Shown piece by piece: positions 47,550-58,431 of a stretch of 64,000 bases of DNA. This stretch comes from Geosiphon pyriformis. Its lineage: Eukaryota > Glomeromycota > Glomeromycetes > Archaeosporales > Geosiphonaceae. The notes beneath the pieces were generated by a model. It saw nothing but the letters and a program-made list of their open reading frames with translations, did not search any database and was not told the origin of the DNA. A program made the translations under genes and the position numbers. Location: contig JAAOMT010000129.1 of the NCBI GenBank assembly GCA_016748015.1, positions 1-64,000 on the forward strand. Reading direction: 5' to 3'. Within the stretch, counting starts at the first letter, position 1. Each line of letters starts with the position of its first letter.

Positions 47550-50500
47550 ACTATATATATAAATTTTTTTTTTATTTGCTTAATGAATAAAATCCAAACA
47601 CTACCTAGTACTATACATTAAAGAAATAATCTAAATTAGGCATGAATCATACACTTTCTACATGTGACCAGCCACTTGGACTGATTAAAACAATATTATG
47701 CAGCTATGTGAACTAAAACCTGATTACCTATACCTAAAAAAAACAAACAAGATTTGCAAAAGCCAAAACGAATACCAAAAGCATCAGCAATGTCAAGCAA
47801 TTTGACCACACCAGTAGAAAATCTTAAAGCCAAACCAAAAGCCAAAATGAGAGCCAAACTATTAAGAGGAATTAACTCATTCTTTTCCATATAAGCTCAA
47901 TATTTAGCTTGAACTGATCAAACATCTTTTCTAAAAGTTAGACCAAAAGAGTGTACAAACTCAACAATCTTCAAACCAGTGATCTTGGGATAACAAAAAA
48001 CAAAAACAGTCTCATGAAACTAATCATTAAAAACAAACTCCTTATAAAGAGCCATGAACACAGAGGAATCAGAAACACAGGACAACAGCAGCTGTAATAC
48101 TCTTAAAAAAGAATAAAAAAAACTGGAAACTACCTTCCAAGAATTCACATAAGATTTCAACAATTAACATTGAACAAATTCATTGATTCTATAAGAAAAC
48201 ACATGATTTAACACTTTAACATTACCACAATATAAGCACAATACACTAGAATAAAGTTTATTATAAAAGTGCTTTCATATGACAACTGGCAGCTAATGAT
48301 GCAAAGCTTTTATAAAGTAGGTGCATGCATTAGCCGAGGACTTGCTGGTGAAACTAGCAGTCATGTGCAAGTCAGGATGTCACACCAAAAACAAACAAAG
48401 CCAATCAACCTCAGAAATCAAACTGTCTACCAAAAACTTAGAACCAAAACCAACTTCTCAGCATGTACAACAAACTGAATGATAAATATCACAAACAAAA
48501 TGTATGGAATTTTCAAAAACAATATCATTATTAGTCATTATAAAGTGTTCACACAAGCAAGAAAGAAGATACCAACCAGAGAAAAAAGTGGCACTAGCAA
48601 TTGCATTAGTGTGCTCATTTCCTGAAATGCCAGAGTAACCTTTTATCTTATGCCAGCTAACCTCCAAATCTTTACTGCAAATAACATTGACAATATGATG
48701 ATGTTCAATCCAACACTGATTACAAAAGTTGGGACACACCAGACTTAATTCTAACTTACAAACATCCAAAGCAGATTGACTATTTGAAAACAATTGAACA
48801 AAGCTTAATGGGGAATACACTCCAGAGCCAGCACAATAGCTTGTAACTTCACCAAGGTAGATAACATTAAATCTAATACAACAATGCCTAAACCCAATTC
48901 AATGTCCTCAAAAAAAATGGCAGCACCAGCTCTACAGCCGGCTGTGCCCAAATTACTAAGGGATTCATCTGTATACACTGACAGACTGTTAGTACTAGTC
49001 TGTAAGAGATGATTACAAACAGACACAAAATCACTAGATCCAAGAATGTTCAAAGGACTAACATCACCCAAAACTGAGGGATGGCAGAAGAAGAATCCAC
49101 ACCATTGAAAAACACAACAGAAAGCTTGAACCATTTAGGAACAGAGCTGTAGAGATTTAATCTCTTCCAACACTTGAAAGTATACCAATCAAAAACAGCA
49201 CCATGATGATCATGAAGTTGATCCACAAAGGCAATACCATGCCACCAGAGAGGAGAGAGAAACCTAAAAAACTTTGACTCATCCAGAACAGCAGACATTG
49301 AAATTCCACTGCAAAACCAAAAGAGATTGGTCAAAGAGCCACCCAGAAACAAATTGCAATCAAGAAACACACTAACCATGTCTGCCAAAAAGTTATCAGA
49401 AGTACTGACACAAATATAAACAGAAGAACTCAATAGATGAACAGAGTGCCAACACAAAACTTGCAAATCATGGAATCTATGAGAAAACAAATGACCTAAG
49501 ACATTACCAGAGTTTGCAAAACTAACAAGAGAAGCAATCTTACTCTCAAACTGAACTTGAAAAAAAAACTTCAAACCATAAAAGAAAAGATGATGAATTG
49601 TATTACTAAGAAAATTGTGTAGTAGACCAGATTTAAGCTTTAAGTCCTTATGAATCAAAGCATCCCACTTGTTGCACACACCAACAGAAATAAAGCTGAA
49701 CTGCATTCTATAGTTAACTATAGGATAAAGAACCACCAATACCAAATACAAGAGCTGCTTATCTAAAACAGCTTTTCTCAGAACCAGATTGGTAAAAAAA
49801 TGAATGTTTGAATTTGCCTTAGCCAAACTAGGTCTCGAAAGACTTTCTGTTGAAAAAAAAATACCCAAATACTAATGAAATTCACTCTTTTTGATAATAG
49901 AAATAGGTGAGCCACTGATAGAAAGAGAAGGATTACTGACTCTGCTATTGATGAAAATGACTACCATCTTGTCATTATTGATAGAAATGTCATTTATCCA
50001 AAAAAATTCACTAGTAATATTGAGAATATATTAAGTAGCAATCTGATTGCTACCAACCCAAATTGTATTGTTAATGAAAGCACTAGCTACAAAAAAAGAA
50101 AAAAGTTCAGCCCAAGGTTTAGCACAACCACTCTTGGAAATAAAATGAAAATTCAACTTATATCTATACACACTCTTTTGACACTTGATTTTACACAAAA
50201 GAGGATCATAAAATATGCACCACAAAAGAGGAGAAAATACCTCCCTCTGGTCCAGACTATTGTGTATATAATAACCATCCATCAAACCAAAATCTGTTAT
50301 AACTCAGTTGATGCAATCCCTATGAATACTACCAAAAAATTGAATGAACTTGTTACATATTTTAATCTTAACCAAACTCTTTTTAAGATGCTCTCAGCCA
50401 ACCAAATCATATGCCTTTCGCATGTTTTGCAAAACAAGCCAAAGCTCCCAGTCTTTTTTCAAAGCATCCTCAATAACCAAACCAATTGCAAAAATAGGAG

Positions 50501-51274
50501 ACTGGATTGTCATACCTTTTAAAACCAAAAAATTGTCCCCATAAAGAACATCAAAATTACTATATGTTAAAGAAATCCTGTTAAAGAGAATCTTGGAAAA
50601 AATCTTATAAGACATTTCAATTAAAGCTATAGAACAAGTATTTGTCAAAACACCCTTCTACTTATAGGATTTGGGAATTATCAAGACTCAAGCCTCCTTT
50701 TAAGAACTGAATACCAACTTACCAGACAAACAAAAGTTTATAAGCACCAAAAACATATCCAATACTGCCTTATTACAATGCTTTTAAAGCTCATTCAATA
50801 CACCTGAGAGACCAGCAGCTTTGTTATCAGACAGATTAGAAACCACCTTAAACAATTCTTCAAATTCAATTGAGCACATGACACCAGAAAAAGTCTCATC
50901 AAAAATATATTTCAAAGATTAATATTGACAATGCCAGTTACCAAAAATATCATCAAACACTCTATACCTTCTAGTCCAATCCTCTATAATCCCATCTACC
51001 TTAGACTTAACCAAATTAGATTCTAGAATCAGTTTATCATCAACTATCAGATGGTTAAGTACCACTTTGCGAAATAGATGCTTTAGCACATTCCTAATTG
51101 TATGATCTTTATTAATCTCAAAGCTTTCTATCCTCCTATTAATAGCAGATCTGATGTTCATCTTCCTAGTTCTCAAAGATTCAGCAAGCCTGGCTGCACA
51201 GTAAGACCTCCTAGCACCAAAAAAAACAGAATAGATATGATTAGAGCCAGCATCAGAATTCACTACATATATAA
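47550..51274 (-). mobile_element. LINE copy 3, 5'-truncated (3.7 kb)
   Basis: The 3' tail begins after a T-run at 47564-47573 (poly-A on the minus strand). The element reads back to about 51261, where homology stops inside the linker before RT (SDAGSNHIYSVFFGARRSYC). Truncation at the 5' end is typical of incomplete target-primed reverse transcription. A possible target duplication is ACTATATATATAA at 47550-47562 against ACTACATATATAA at 51262-51274 (one C/T difference), but low complexity weakens it. Confidence 0.85.
47696..51263 (-). pseudogene. LINE copy 3 ORF2 remnant (RT, RNase H, C-terminus)
   Basis: The linker (51263-50919) is open for 114 codons. RT pieces at about 50650-50030 include QNMRKAYDLVG (motif A), REVFSPLLW (motif B) and FINN near 50065-50078 in place of FVDD, so both catalytic Asp are gone. 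RNase H at about 48805-49030 has YTDES and VKLQAIVLAL, with Lys for the catalytic Glu. Frames shift near 49100 and near 48810. The C-terminus ends LVHIAA with a stop at 47696-47698. Confidence 0.82.
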
Positions 51275-51540
51275 TTTTAACAAATAAGTAGATTATATAA
51301 TTAATTTATTTTTTTTAGAATATTAAAGCAAAAATATTTAATTTCAGTTTTTGATTCATAAATTAAGCTTAATTATTATAAAAATTATAAAAAAAAAAAG
51401 TATATTACTCATACAAAAAATTTGGTAATTAAAATTTATAAAAATTAATATGTGTTTTTAGAGAATAATTTTATTTCTTCATATATAAAAACTTTTAATA
51501 ATGTTTAAAATCATATTTTTAATATTAATAAAAAATAGTA

Positions 51541-53815
51541 CTTTATCTAAAATTTTGTTTCCTTAATTTTATGATCACAATCAGAGCAAAAAATAAGAAA
51601 GCTGCATTTGATATTTTTTCTGAAATATCTAATAAAATTTCAATCAAAAAAGCTTTTTCTGTTGTAAAAGCAATTAGGCAAAATGTTTTAAAAGTCTTTT
51701 CTTTATCTAATAATCGTGAAAAGCTGTTTTTGGTAGCTACTAAAGCAACTTTCTCATTTTTGACTGGTTTTTTATCAGTCAAAGTTTTTTCAAAGAGATA
51801 CACTTGAGTTAGTTCTAGTATTGTCTCTATTTTTTCAAAGAACCCAAAAATTTTTAATAACAAACCAGTTAACAAGCTGGTTTTCTCTTTCATAGCTTCT
51901 ATATCAGATGCTACTAGCACTTCTCTTTCAAAAAAAATGGTCAAAAAAACCAAAAGCTCAAAAAAATAGGAACAGTTATTTGTTTCTACTATTATTACAC
52001 TAAAACTCTTTGTGGTTCATAATAAGATCTTAAGTAAGATTTTTGTAGCATTATTCAGCATATTATCCAAAATGGGCCAAGATCAACCACTAACTGTATT
52101 GTCAAATATAGTGTCTTTTGGCAAATCATTGCCAGTTTTAAAAACAAAACAATTATTTTTTGTAATATTACTTGTTCTTAGAAACTGAATTATTTTTTTC
52201 TTTGGTTTTTGGTGCTATTAATAATGGTGCTTGGAAAATCATTGCTAGTTATTAAAAGTTTACTGAATGGGTGGCCTCTACTTTGGTGCTTAGTACTACT
52301 TTTAAGATCAAATTGGCTTATATTAAGACTGTTTTTTAGTCTGTACATGGTTTTTTGGATGCAAAATTAGTATTAAAAAACAATGTGAAGCTCTTTTGTA
52401 TAGAATTTGCTTCTCAAATGTCTTTGAAAGCTGTATTTTTGGTTAAGCTTACAAGTTCTGTTTATTTAGCCACTCTTAAAATTGTTAAGTCTTTGGTAGT
52501 TTCTAAGTTTGGTTCTCTTTCTGCTGCTATTGTATTACATAATATGTCTTTGGATGTGTTTGCTGCTAACATTAAGACAGCTCTCAGTATGTTTAGTGTT
52601 ATTGCTTATGTTATGCTGAAGTTTGTTGGCATTTAACAATATGTAGTTGTTTATTTTGAAAAGTTGAACTTTATTGTATCTGTTTTAAATCATTGATCAG
52701 TTTTGATGAAAAAAAATAGTGTTAGAATTTTTCTCTTGGTGAATTAAAATAAGACTATTCTGTTTTGTAATAGGTTTAAGGCCAAGTTGGTCAACTTTTT
52801 TTTTGGCTGTACTGCTTTTAAAATTAATAATATGGTTTTTTAAGTTGATAATTAAACATGTTTTATTCTTTGTTTTCTTGATTCTGGTTATTGTTCTTAG
52901 TTTGCTTTAGTTACATTTGGATCTCAAATTAATCTGAATGCTGTTATTGTTAAGACTAGTACTCTGAAAAAGTGTCATATCTGGTAGAAAACACCTAGTT
53001 GTTAGTGTTGTTTTAGGTGTTAAAAAATAAGCCATTTGGCTGTAAATTGTAAAATATTTCTACTTCTTCCTCTTAAAGCTTCCAAGTTATTTGCTCTATA
53101 CTTTGTGAATACTAAGTTTTATGCTAAGATATTTGTCTTTTTGGGCTTTTCTGAATTCTCTCTATTGGTAACTTCTACTTTTTTTTCTGAAGTTAAAGAT
53201 GACTTTTTAATTTTGTCTTGGCTTATGTCTTTGAAATCTAATTTGGCCAAATTGTCAATATTGGTTAAATTTATTGTTAAGTCTGTTGGTAAATTGGTAA
53301 TTGCTTTTAAACAATTTATTAAAGATGATCTTGTATTAAGCAGTAAGCTTAAAAACAAGATTAATAAGCTTATAATATATTTAAGTGCTTTTAGCAAATC
53401 TGTTAATAAGTTAGAAATAAAGGTAGTAGTATTAAAGACTAAGTATAACATAGATGATATTAATTTGTCTAATAATTTTAAAGTTTCAGTTGGAGTAAGT
53501 AATGAGATATTTAGTAAGCTAATAGTATTCTGGGCTTTTGAATCTTTTGAGATTAGGTCCAGTTCCATAAAAACATCTAAGTGGCTTGTTGAATTGGTTT
53601 TTAGTAGTTTTATTTTATTTGATATAATTCAAAAAATATCTATTTTGGACAAGTTTTTTTGTAAGTTGTTAGCATAGTATAATCTAAACTGGTTTGAGTA
53701 ATTGGTTGTATATAATAAATGTGTAAATTATATTTAGCTGAAGTTCTTAGTCTTAACTCTATATACTAGATAATGATTAGACTGCACTCATTAAAATAAA
53801 TAAATAAATAAAAAA
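51541..53815 (+). mobile_element. ORF1-only LINE derivative, copy H1 (about 2.3 kb)
   Basis: One long frame of ORF1 type, with no endonuclease or RT, followed directly by the 3' tail shared with the LINEs. The tail begins at the stop codon: AATCTAAACTGG, then GTAATTGGTTGTATATAATAA, ending TAGATAATGATTAGACTGCACTCATT and an AAAT/A-rich run at 53793-53815. It aligns over about 115 bases with the 3' end of LINE copy 1 (8420-8536). The 5' end is set by where similarity to the inverted copy at 55318-57545 begins. It probably moved using LINE ORF2 protein in trans (inference). Confidence 0.75.
51571..53677 (+). pseudogene. H1 ORF: two RRM-like units, CCHC knuckle, coiled C-terminus
   Basis: Starts ATG 51571 (MITIRAKNKKAAFDIFSEIS), matching MTMIRAKNKKAASDICPKIS of copy H2. 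The open part 52355-52636 carries an RRM-like unit (AAIVLHNMSLDVFAANIKTAL, then MFSVIAYVMLKF). A second unit leads to the knuckle CFRC-x4-H-x4-C at 53009-53050, with one stop inside. The final 213 codons (53036-53677) are open and helical, with alternating Leu/Val and Lys. It ends at TAG 53675-53677. Its length is not a multiple of three, so it has at least one frameshift. Expected role: binding its own RNA. Confidence 0.72.
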
Positions 53816-54077
53816 TAGTATATATAAAAAAAGTAAAATAAAAAATATCTTAAAAAACCAGTTATTTTAAAAAATATTAATATATTATTTTGATAAAAAA
53901 TAAATTTATTATTATTGTAATTCTGTTTTTTAATTTTATTTATTAATTTTATATTTAACAATTCTAATTCAAAAAATTTCAATATTTATATCTTGTTACT
54001 ATAACTTATAATTATTTTATTATATTAAATAAGTATTTATAATAATTTTATAAAATATAAACCAAATTTTTATATAT

Positions 54078-54995
54078 TGTTACAAATAATTATTTAAGTG
54101 TTAAAATAAATAACAAACTTATAACTTGGTACTCAATAGTTAATAATACTGTTAATAATTTCTGAAAATTTTGGATTTAAAAGTTTTGGTTGAGTTTTTT
54201 GTATAATAAACAGAGATTTACTTAGTAGTTGTTTTTTTAAATTTTTTTTTAATATAAAAACTGGTTTAATTTAACAGTTATGTTTTTTTAATAAATTATT
54301 CTTAAGTTTTTATCTTTGTTTTATAAATTTTTTATCAGATTATTTTTGATGTTAATATCTCAGTATTTAATTTTTTAATCAATTAGTACATAATATAAAA
54401 TAATAAAAATAAAAAATAAATAAAAAATAAAAAAAATAAAAAATTAGTATTTTATTAATAGCTATAATCAAGAACTATTAATTCAGTATAATTAAGTAAT
54501 AGATATTATTAGCATGAGTTGCTAATAAAGTCGAAAAATAATAATATTAATTTAATAAAGAAAATAACATAAATTGAATGATAAATTAATGATTTTATTT
54601 GATATTTGGATAATTTTACTTCAAGATATAGAAAATTATTTTTTAAAAAAAAGAATAAATCATGAATATTTATTGTTAACTAACTTAAAATTAGTCTAAA
54701 TTGTAAATACTTTTCTTATTTTTGATACTACTCTTATATATATATAATTTTTATTATATAAAATCTTATATATTCTTACTTTTTTTTATAATATTTTTTA
54801 AAACTATGTTTATTCCTAAACAATATGCCATAATTTTTTGAAAATATGTTTATTTCTTACAAATGTACACATTTCTGAAAATGTGTTATAATTTTCTAAA
54901 AATGTGCTCACATATTGAATACTATTTTTTTATTAGTTTATTTTTATAATTTGTTTTCTCTATTTTTTTTTTGTACTTTTTTTCTATAAGTAACA
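54078..54995 (-). repeat. Old solo LTR related to the gypsy family (918 bp)
   Basis: Starts TGTTACAAATAATT and ends ATAAGTAACA, with a perfect 4-bp duplication ATAT (54074-54077 and 54996-54999). The U5 side keeps the family wording (CAAACTTATAACTTGGTACTCAA, TTTGTATAATAAACAGAGATT), and the hairpin region is recognisable near 54465. The U3 part lacks the GGAATTCC cluster and has different AATATGTTTATT-type repeats at about 54800-54910. It is much more AT-rich than the other LTRs, so it is older or a distinct subfamily. Confidence 0.85.
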
Positions 54996-55317
54996 ATATT
55001 TATATTTTAAAAACAAGTATAATTATTAAATATGTCTTTTTTGAAAAAAAATTTTTATTATATCTTAATAAGTCTATCTAACTTCAAAAATAATTTAATA
55101 CTGTATATATTTAAAATTATAATAGAATAATATATTAAAACAAAAAAATAATAGATAAAAGATAATATAATAAGATAATCTCAATATAATAGTTAAGATT
55201 TTAATAATATTTATAAACAATATTTTTACATATATATGATAATTAGTACAAATAAAAATAGAATCTTATTATTTAAATATTAATATTATTTAATAAATTG
55301 TTATATTTATTTATTAA
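54996..55317. other. AT-rich filler
   Basis: About 320 bases of A/T runs between the old solo LTR and copy H2. No feature is seen apart from the 4-bp target copy at its left edge. Confidence 0.55.
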
Positions 55318-57545
55318 ATTTTTTTTTATTTGCTTAACGAGTGCAGCCCAAAAACAATCTAGTACTATACACCAAAGAAATAATCTAAACTAGATGTTAA
55401 TCATGTACTTTCTACACGTAATTAGTTACTTAGACCAATCAAGAACACACTATGCTGAAACAATAGGAGATAAAAATAATTCCAATCCATGAATTTTTTC
55501 AATAACACCATTCAGATTCCTAGAATCAAAAATAAACTCACTAAAAAATAATCTAGTAGATTCAACACTACTCCTAATCTCAACACCCGACATCTGCTAC
55601 AAAGCTATAATACACTTAACAGTATTCTTACTTAAAAGAAAAGGTTTGGCAGCCTGCATATCATTATAATCTATGCTACCAAAGTCAACTTTAGATCTAA
55701 GACAAGCAATGTCCTTAGACACACCAACCAAAAGATTGGCAAAATTGTTAAAAACATATTTCATAGAAAGAAGATCTTTTTTTGACTAAACAGTCTTAAC
55801 AGCATTATCATTAAGGAGACAAGATACCAAGACAACCAAAGAGCCAATAGGCTCAACAATAGACTTTACCAAAGCAGCCAAATCCGAAATTTGTTTTTTC
55901 AAAGAGTCCAATCTGGGCCCAACAGCAGGATCAACAACAGTCACAGAAGGGGTGAAAGCCATCAAAGAAGGAAATTCAGACATAACAGGGGGAGCAAATG
56001 TCTTAGCATAAGACAAAAAACCAACAAAATATGGTTTGAACACCTTGGAAGCTTTAGGAAAGGGAAATGAAGCAACTTTACAGTCTACAGCCAAGTGACT
56101 TGTTTCTTGATACTGAAAACAATGCCGACAATTAGGAGTCTCTCACCAGATACAGCACTTTCTAAGCATACTAGTATTGGCAACAACAAAATCCAAATCA
56201 GCTTGAAAGCCAAACATAACTAGAGCAAAGCAGAGATGATAACCAGAATCAAGAGACCAAAGAATGAAACAAAACTGGCCACCAATCTGAGAAATCATAT
56301 TACTGATTTCAAAGACAATACAGCCAGAAGAAAAGTTAACCAACTTGGCTTTAAATCTATCACAAGACAAATTTTTGCCTACCAATACTGACCAATGATT
56401 TAAAGCAGACATGGCAGAATCTAATTTCTCAAAATGAACTACCACATATTGCCAAATGCCAGCAGGCTTTAGCATTACATGAGTAATCATACCAAAAACA
56501 CTAAGAGCTGTTTTAATGTTAGCAGCAGACACACCCAAAGACATATTATGCAGCACAACAGCAGCAAAAGGAGATCCAGACTTAGAAACCACCAAAGACT
56601 TGGCAATTTTAAGAGTAACAAGATGAACAGAGCTTGTAAGCTCAACTAAAAATGCAGCATCTAAAGAAGTTTGAAAAGCAAATTCCACACAAAAAAGCTT
56701 TATATTGTCTTTTGAAACAGACTTAACACCCAAAAAACCATGTACAGACTGAAAAACAGCCTTAACATGAGCCAATTTAATTTTAAAAATAGCACCAGGC
56801 ACCAGAGTGAAGGCCACCCACTTAGCAAATCTTTGATAACTAACAATAATTTTCTAAGCACTATCAGAAGTAGCACCAGAAACTAGAGGAAAAGATGATT
56901 CAGTTTTCATCTGATCAGCCCAGTTTATAAGAACAGGTAACCCAACAAGAGGAGATTGTTTTGCTTTTAAAACCAGTAATGATCTGCTGAAAGACACCAT
57001 ATTTGGCAACACAGTTAGTGGTTGATCTAAGCCTATCTTAAACAATGTGCCAAATAATGCTACAAAGATTTCATCTAGGATCTCATTGGGAACTACAAAA
57101 GAGTGTGATGTAACAATAACAGAGACAAGCGACTGCTCCCACTTTTCTGAACTTTTGGTTTTTTTGACTATTTTTTTTGAAGAGGTAATGCTAGAAGCAT
57201 CAGGTGTTGAATCTATAGAGGGGAAAACCAGCTTATTTACTGGTCTATTATTAAAAACTTTTGGGCTCTTAGTCAGGATGGAGACAACACTGAGACTAAT
57301 TCAAGTATGTCTCTTTGAGGGAACTTTGACTGGTAAGAAACCAGCCAAAGATAAGAAAGTTGCTTTAGCAGCTACTAAAGGCAGCTTATCACAATTACTG
57401 GGTAGAGGAAAAGATTCTAAAATGTTTTGCCTAGTTGTTTCTACAATAGAGAAAGCTCCTTTGGTTGAAATTTTATTAGATATTTTAGGACAGATATCAG
57501 ATGCAGCTTTTTTATTCTTTGCTCTAATCATGGTCATAAAATTTT
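55318..57545 (-). mobile_element. ORF1-only LINE derivative, copy H2 (about 2.2 kb)
   Basis: Minus-strand counterpart of H1 with far less decay. The 3' tail (55318-55450) ends TGCACTCGTTAAGCAAATAAA and aligns closely with the tail of LINE copy 3 (47570-47690), including GATTATTTCTTT and TATAGTACTAG. The ORF stop coincides with the start of tail homology, the position where LINE ORF2 also stops. No ORF2 sequence lies between. This precise layout is hard to explain by a random internal deletion of a LINE. Confidence 0.8.
55450..57537 (-). pseudogene. H2 ORF: two RRM-like units, CCHC knuckle, coiled C-terminus
   Basis: ATG at 57535-57537 to TAG at 55450-55452: 2,088 nt, 696 codons with stop, and the recognisable pieces share one frame. 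The N-terminal Ser/Thr/Pro-rich part (SIVETTRQNILESFPLPSN) runs to about 57050. A 224-residue stretch (56817-56143) holds an RRM-like unit (AAVVLHNMSLGVSAANIK ... WQYVVVHFEKLDSAM) and a second one (KAKLVNFSSGCIVFEIS). The knuckle near 56100 reads CFQY...H...C, so one Cys is Tyr. The coiled C-terminal part has LDSLKKQISDLAALVKSIVE. A few nonsense codons are the only breaks. It is the best template for this family here. Confidence 0.78.
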
Positions 57546-58305
57546 ATTAATAAATTATATGATTAATATCTTTTCTTAGAAAAATTGTCTTTTAATAACT
57601 TATTATCTGTTAAAATAGTTTTTTATTAGATTGTAATAAAATTTATTTAAATATTAACAATTTAATTAGTTAATTCTTTTTAATATTTATACTAATACAA
57701 TAATTTAACTTTACAGGTTTTGATCTAAATTTTTATTTATTTTTATATTTTACAAAAAATTTAAAAAATATTTGAGATTAAATTATTAACATCTAATAAT
57801 TTTAAACTTTTTAAGATTTTAAAAAAATAAAAGTGTTATTTATACTATTATAAAATTAATATTTAAGTTTTTTAAATATTAAGTAGTCTTTTAAACATAA
57901 ATTTATTTATATGTTATAACAAATCTAATGTAATTTATTGTTAAAATATAATATTAAATTCAATATATTGGACTATAAAAAATTTTTGTAAAAAATTAAA
58001 ATTAATATATTAATATATAAAACATAATATGTTGTTTATAAACTATAAATTCTTAAAAAGTACAGATTTTATAAATTAATTTATTAGATAAAAAGATAAA
58101 TGTTTTTATTATTTTTATTTATATATTTTTAATAGTTATTAAAACTATAATATATTCTAAAATAAAAATCCAATTACAAAAAATTCTTTTAAAAATAAAT
58201 TCAAAAAATTAAAATTAAAATTTATATAAATATTTTAAATAAACAAATAAACTTATTATATGCTTAAACTTATATTTTATATACTTATTGTCAAAATTTA
58301 TTATT
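57546..58305. other. AT-rich filler, about 760 bp
   Basis: A/T runs and short repeats with no recognisable element ends or codon structure. It lies between the 5' end of copy H2 and the 3' tail of LINE copy 4. Confidence 0.55.
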
Positions 58306-58431
58306 ATTATATTTTTAATGAGTAAAATTCAAATGCCACTTAGTACAATATATTAAACTAAATAATCTAAACTAGGTGCAAAGCATGTATTTTTTATACA
58401 TAACCAATTATTTAGGCCAATCAGAACAATA

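Noticed and set aside
51403-51412. TATTACTCAT resembling an LTR start
   Set aside because: Similarity ends after about 18 bases, with no U3, TATA or second end. Chance in AT-rich DNA.
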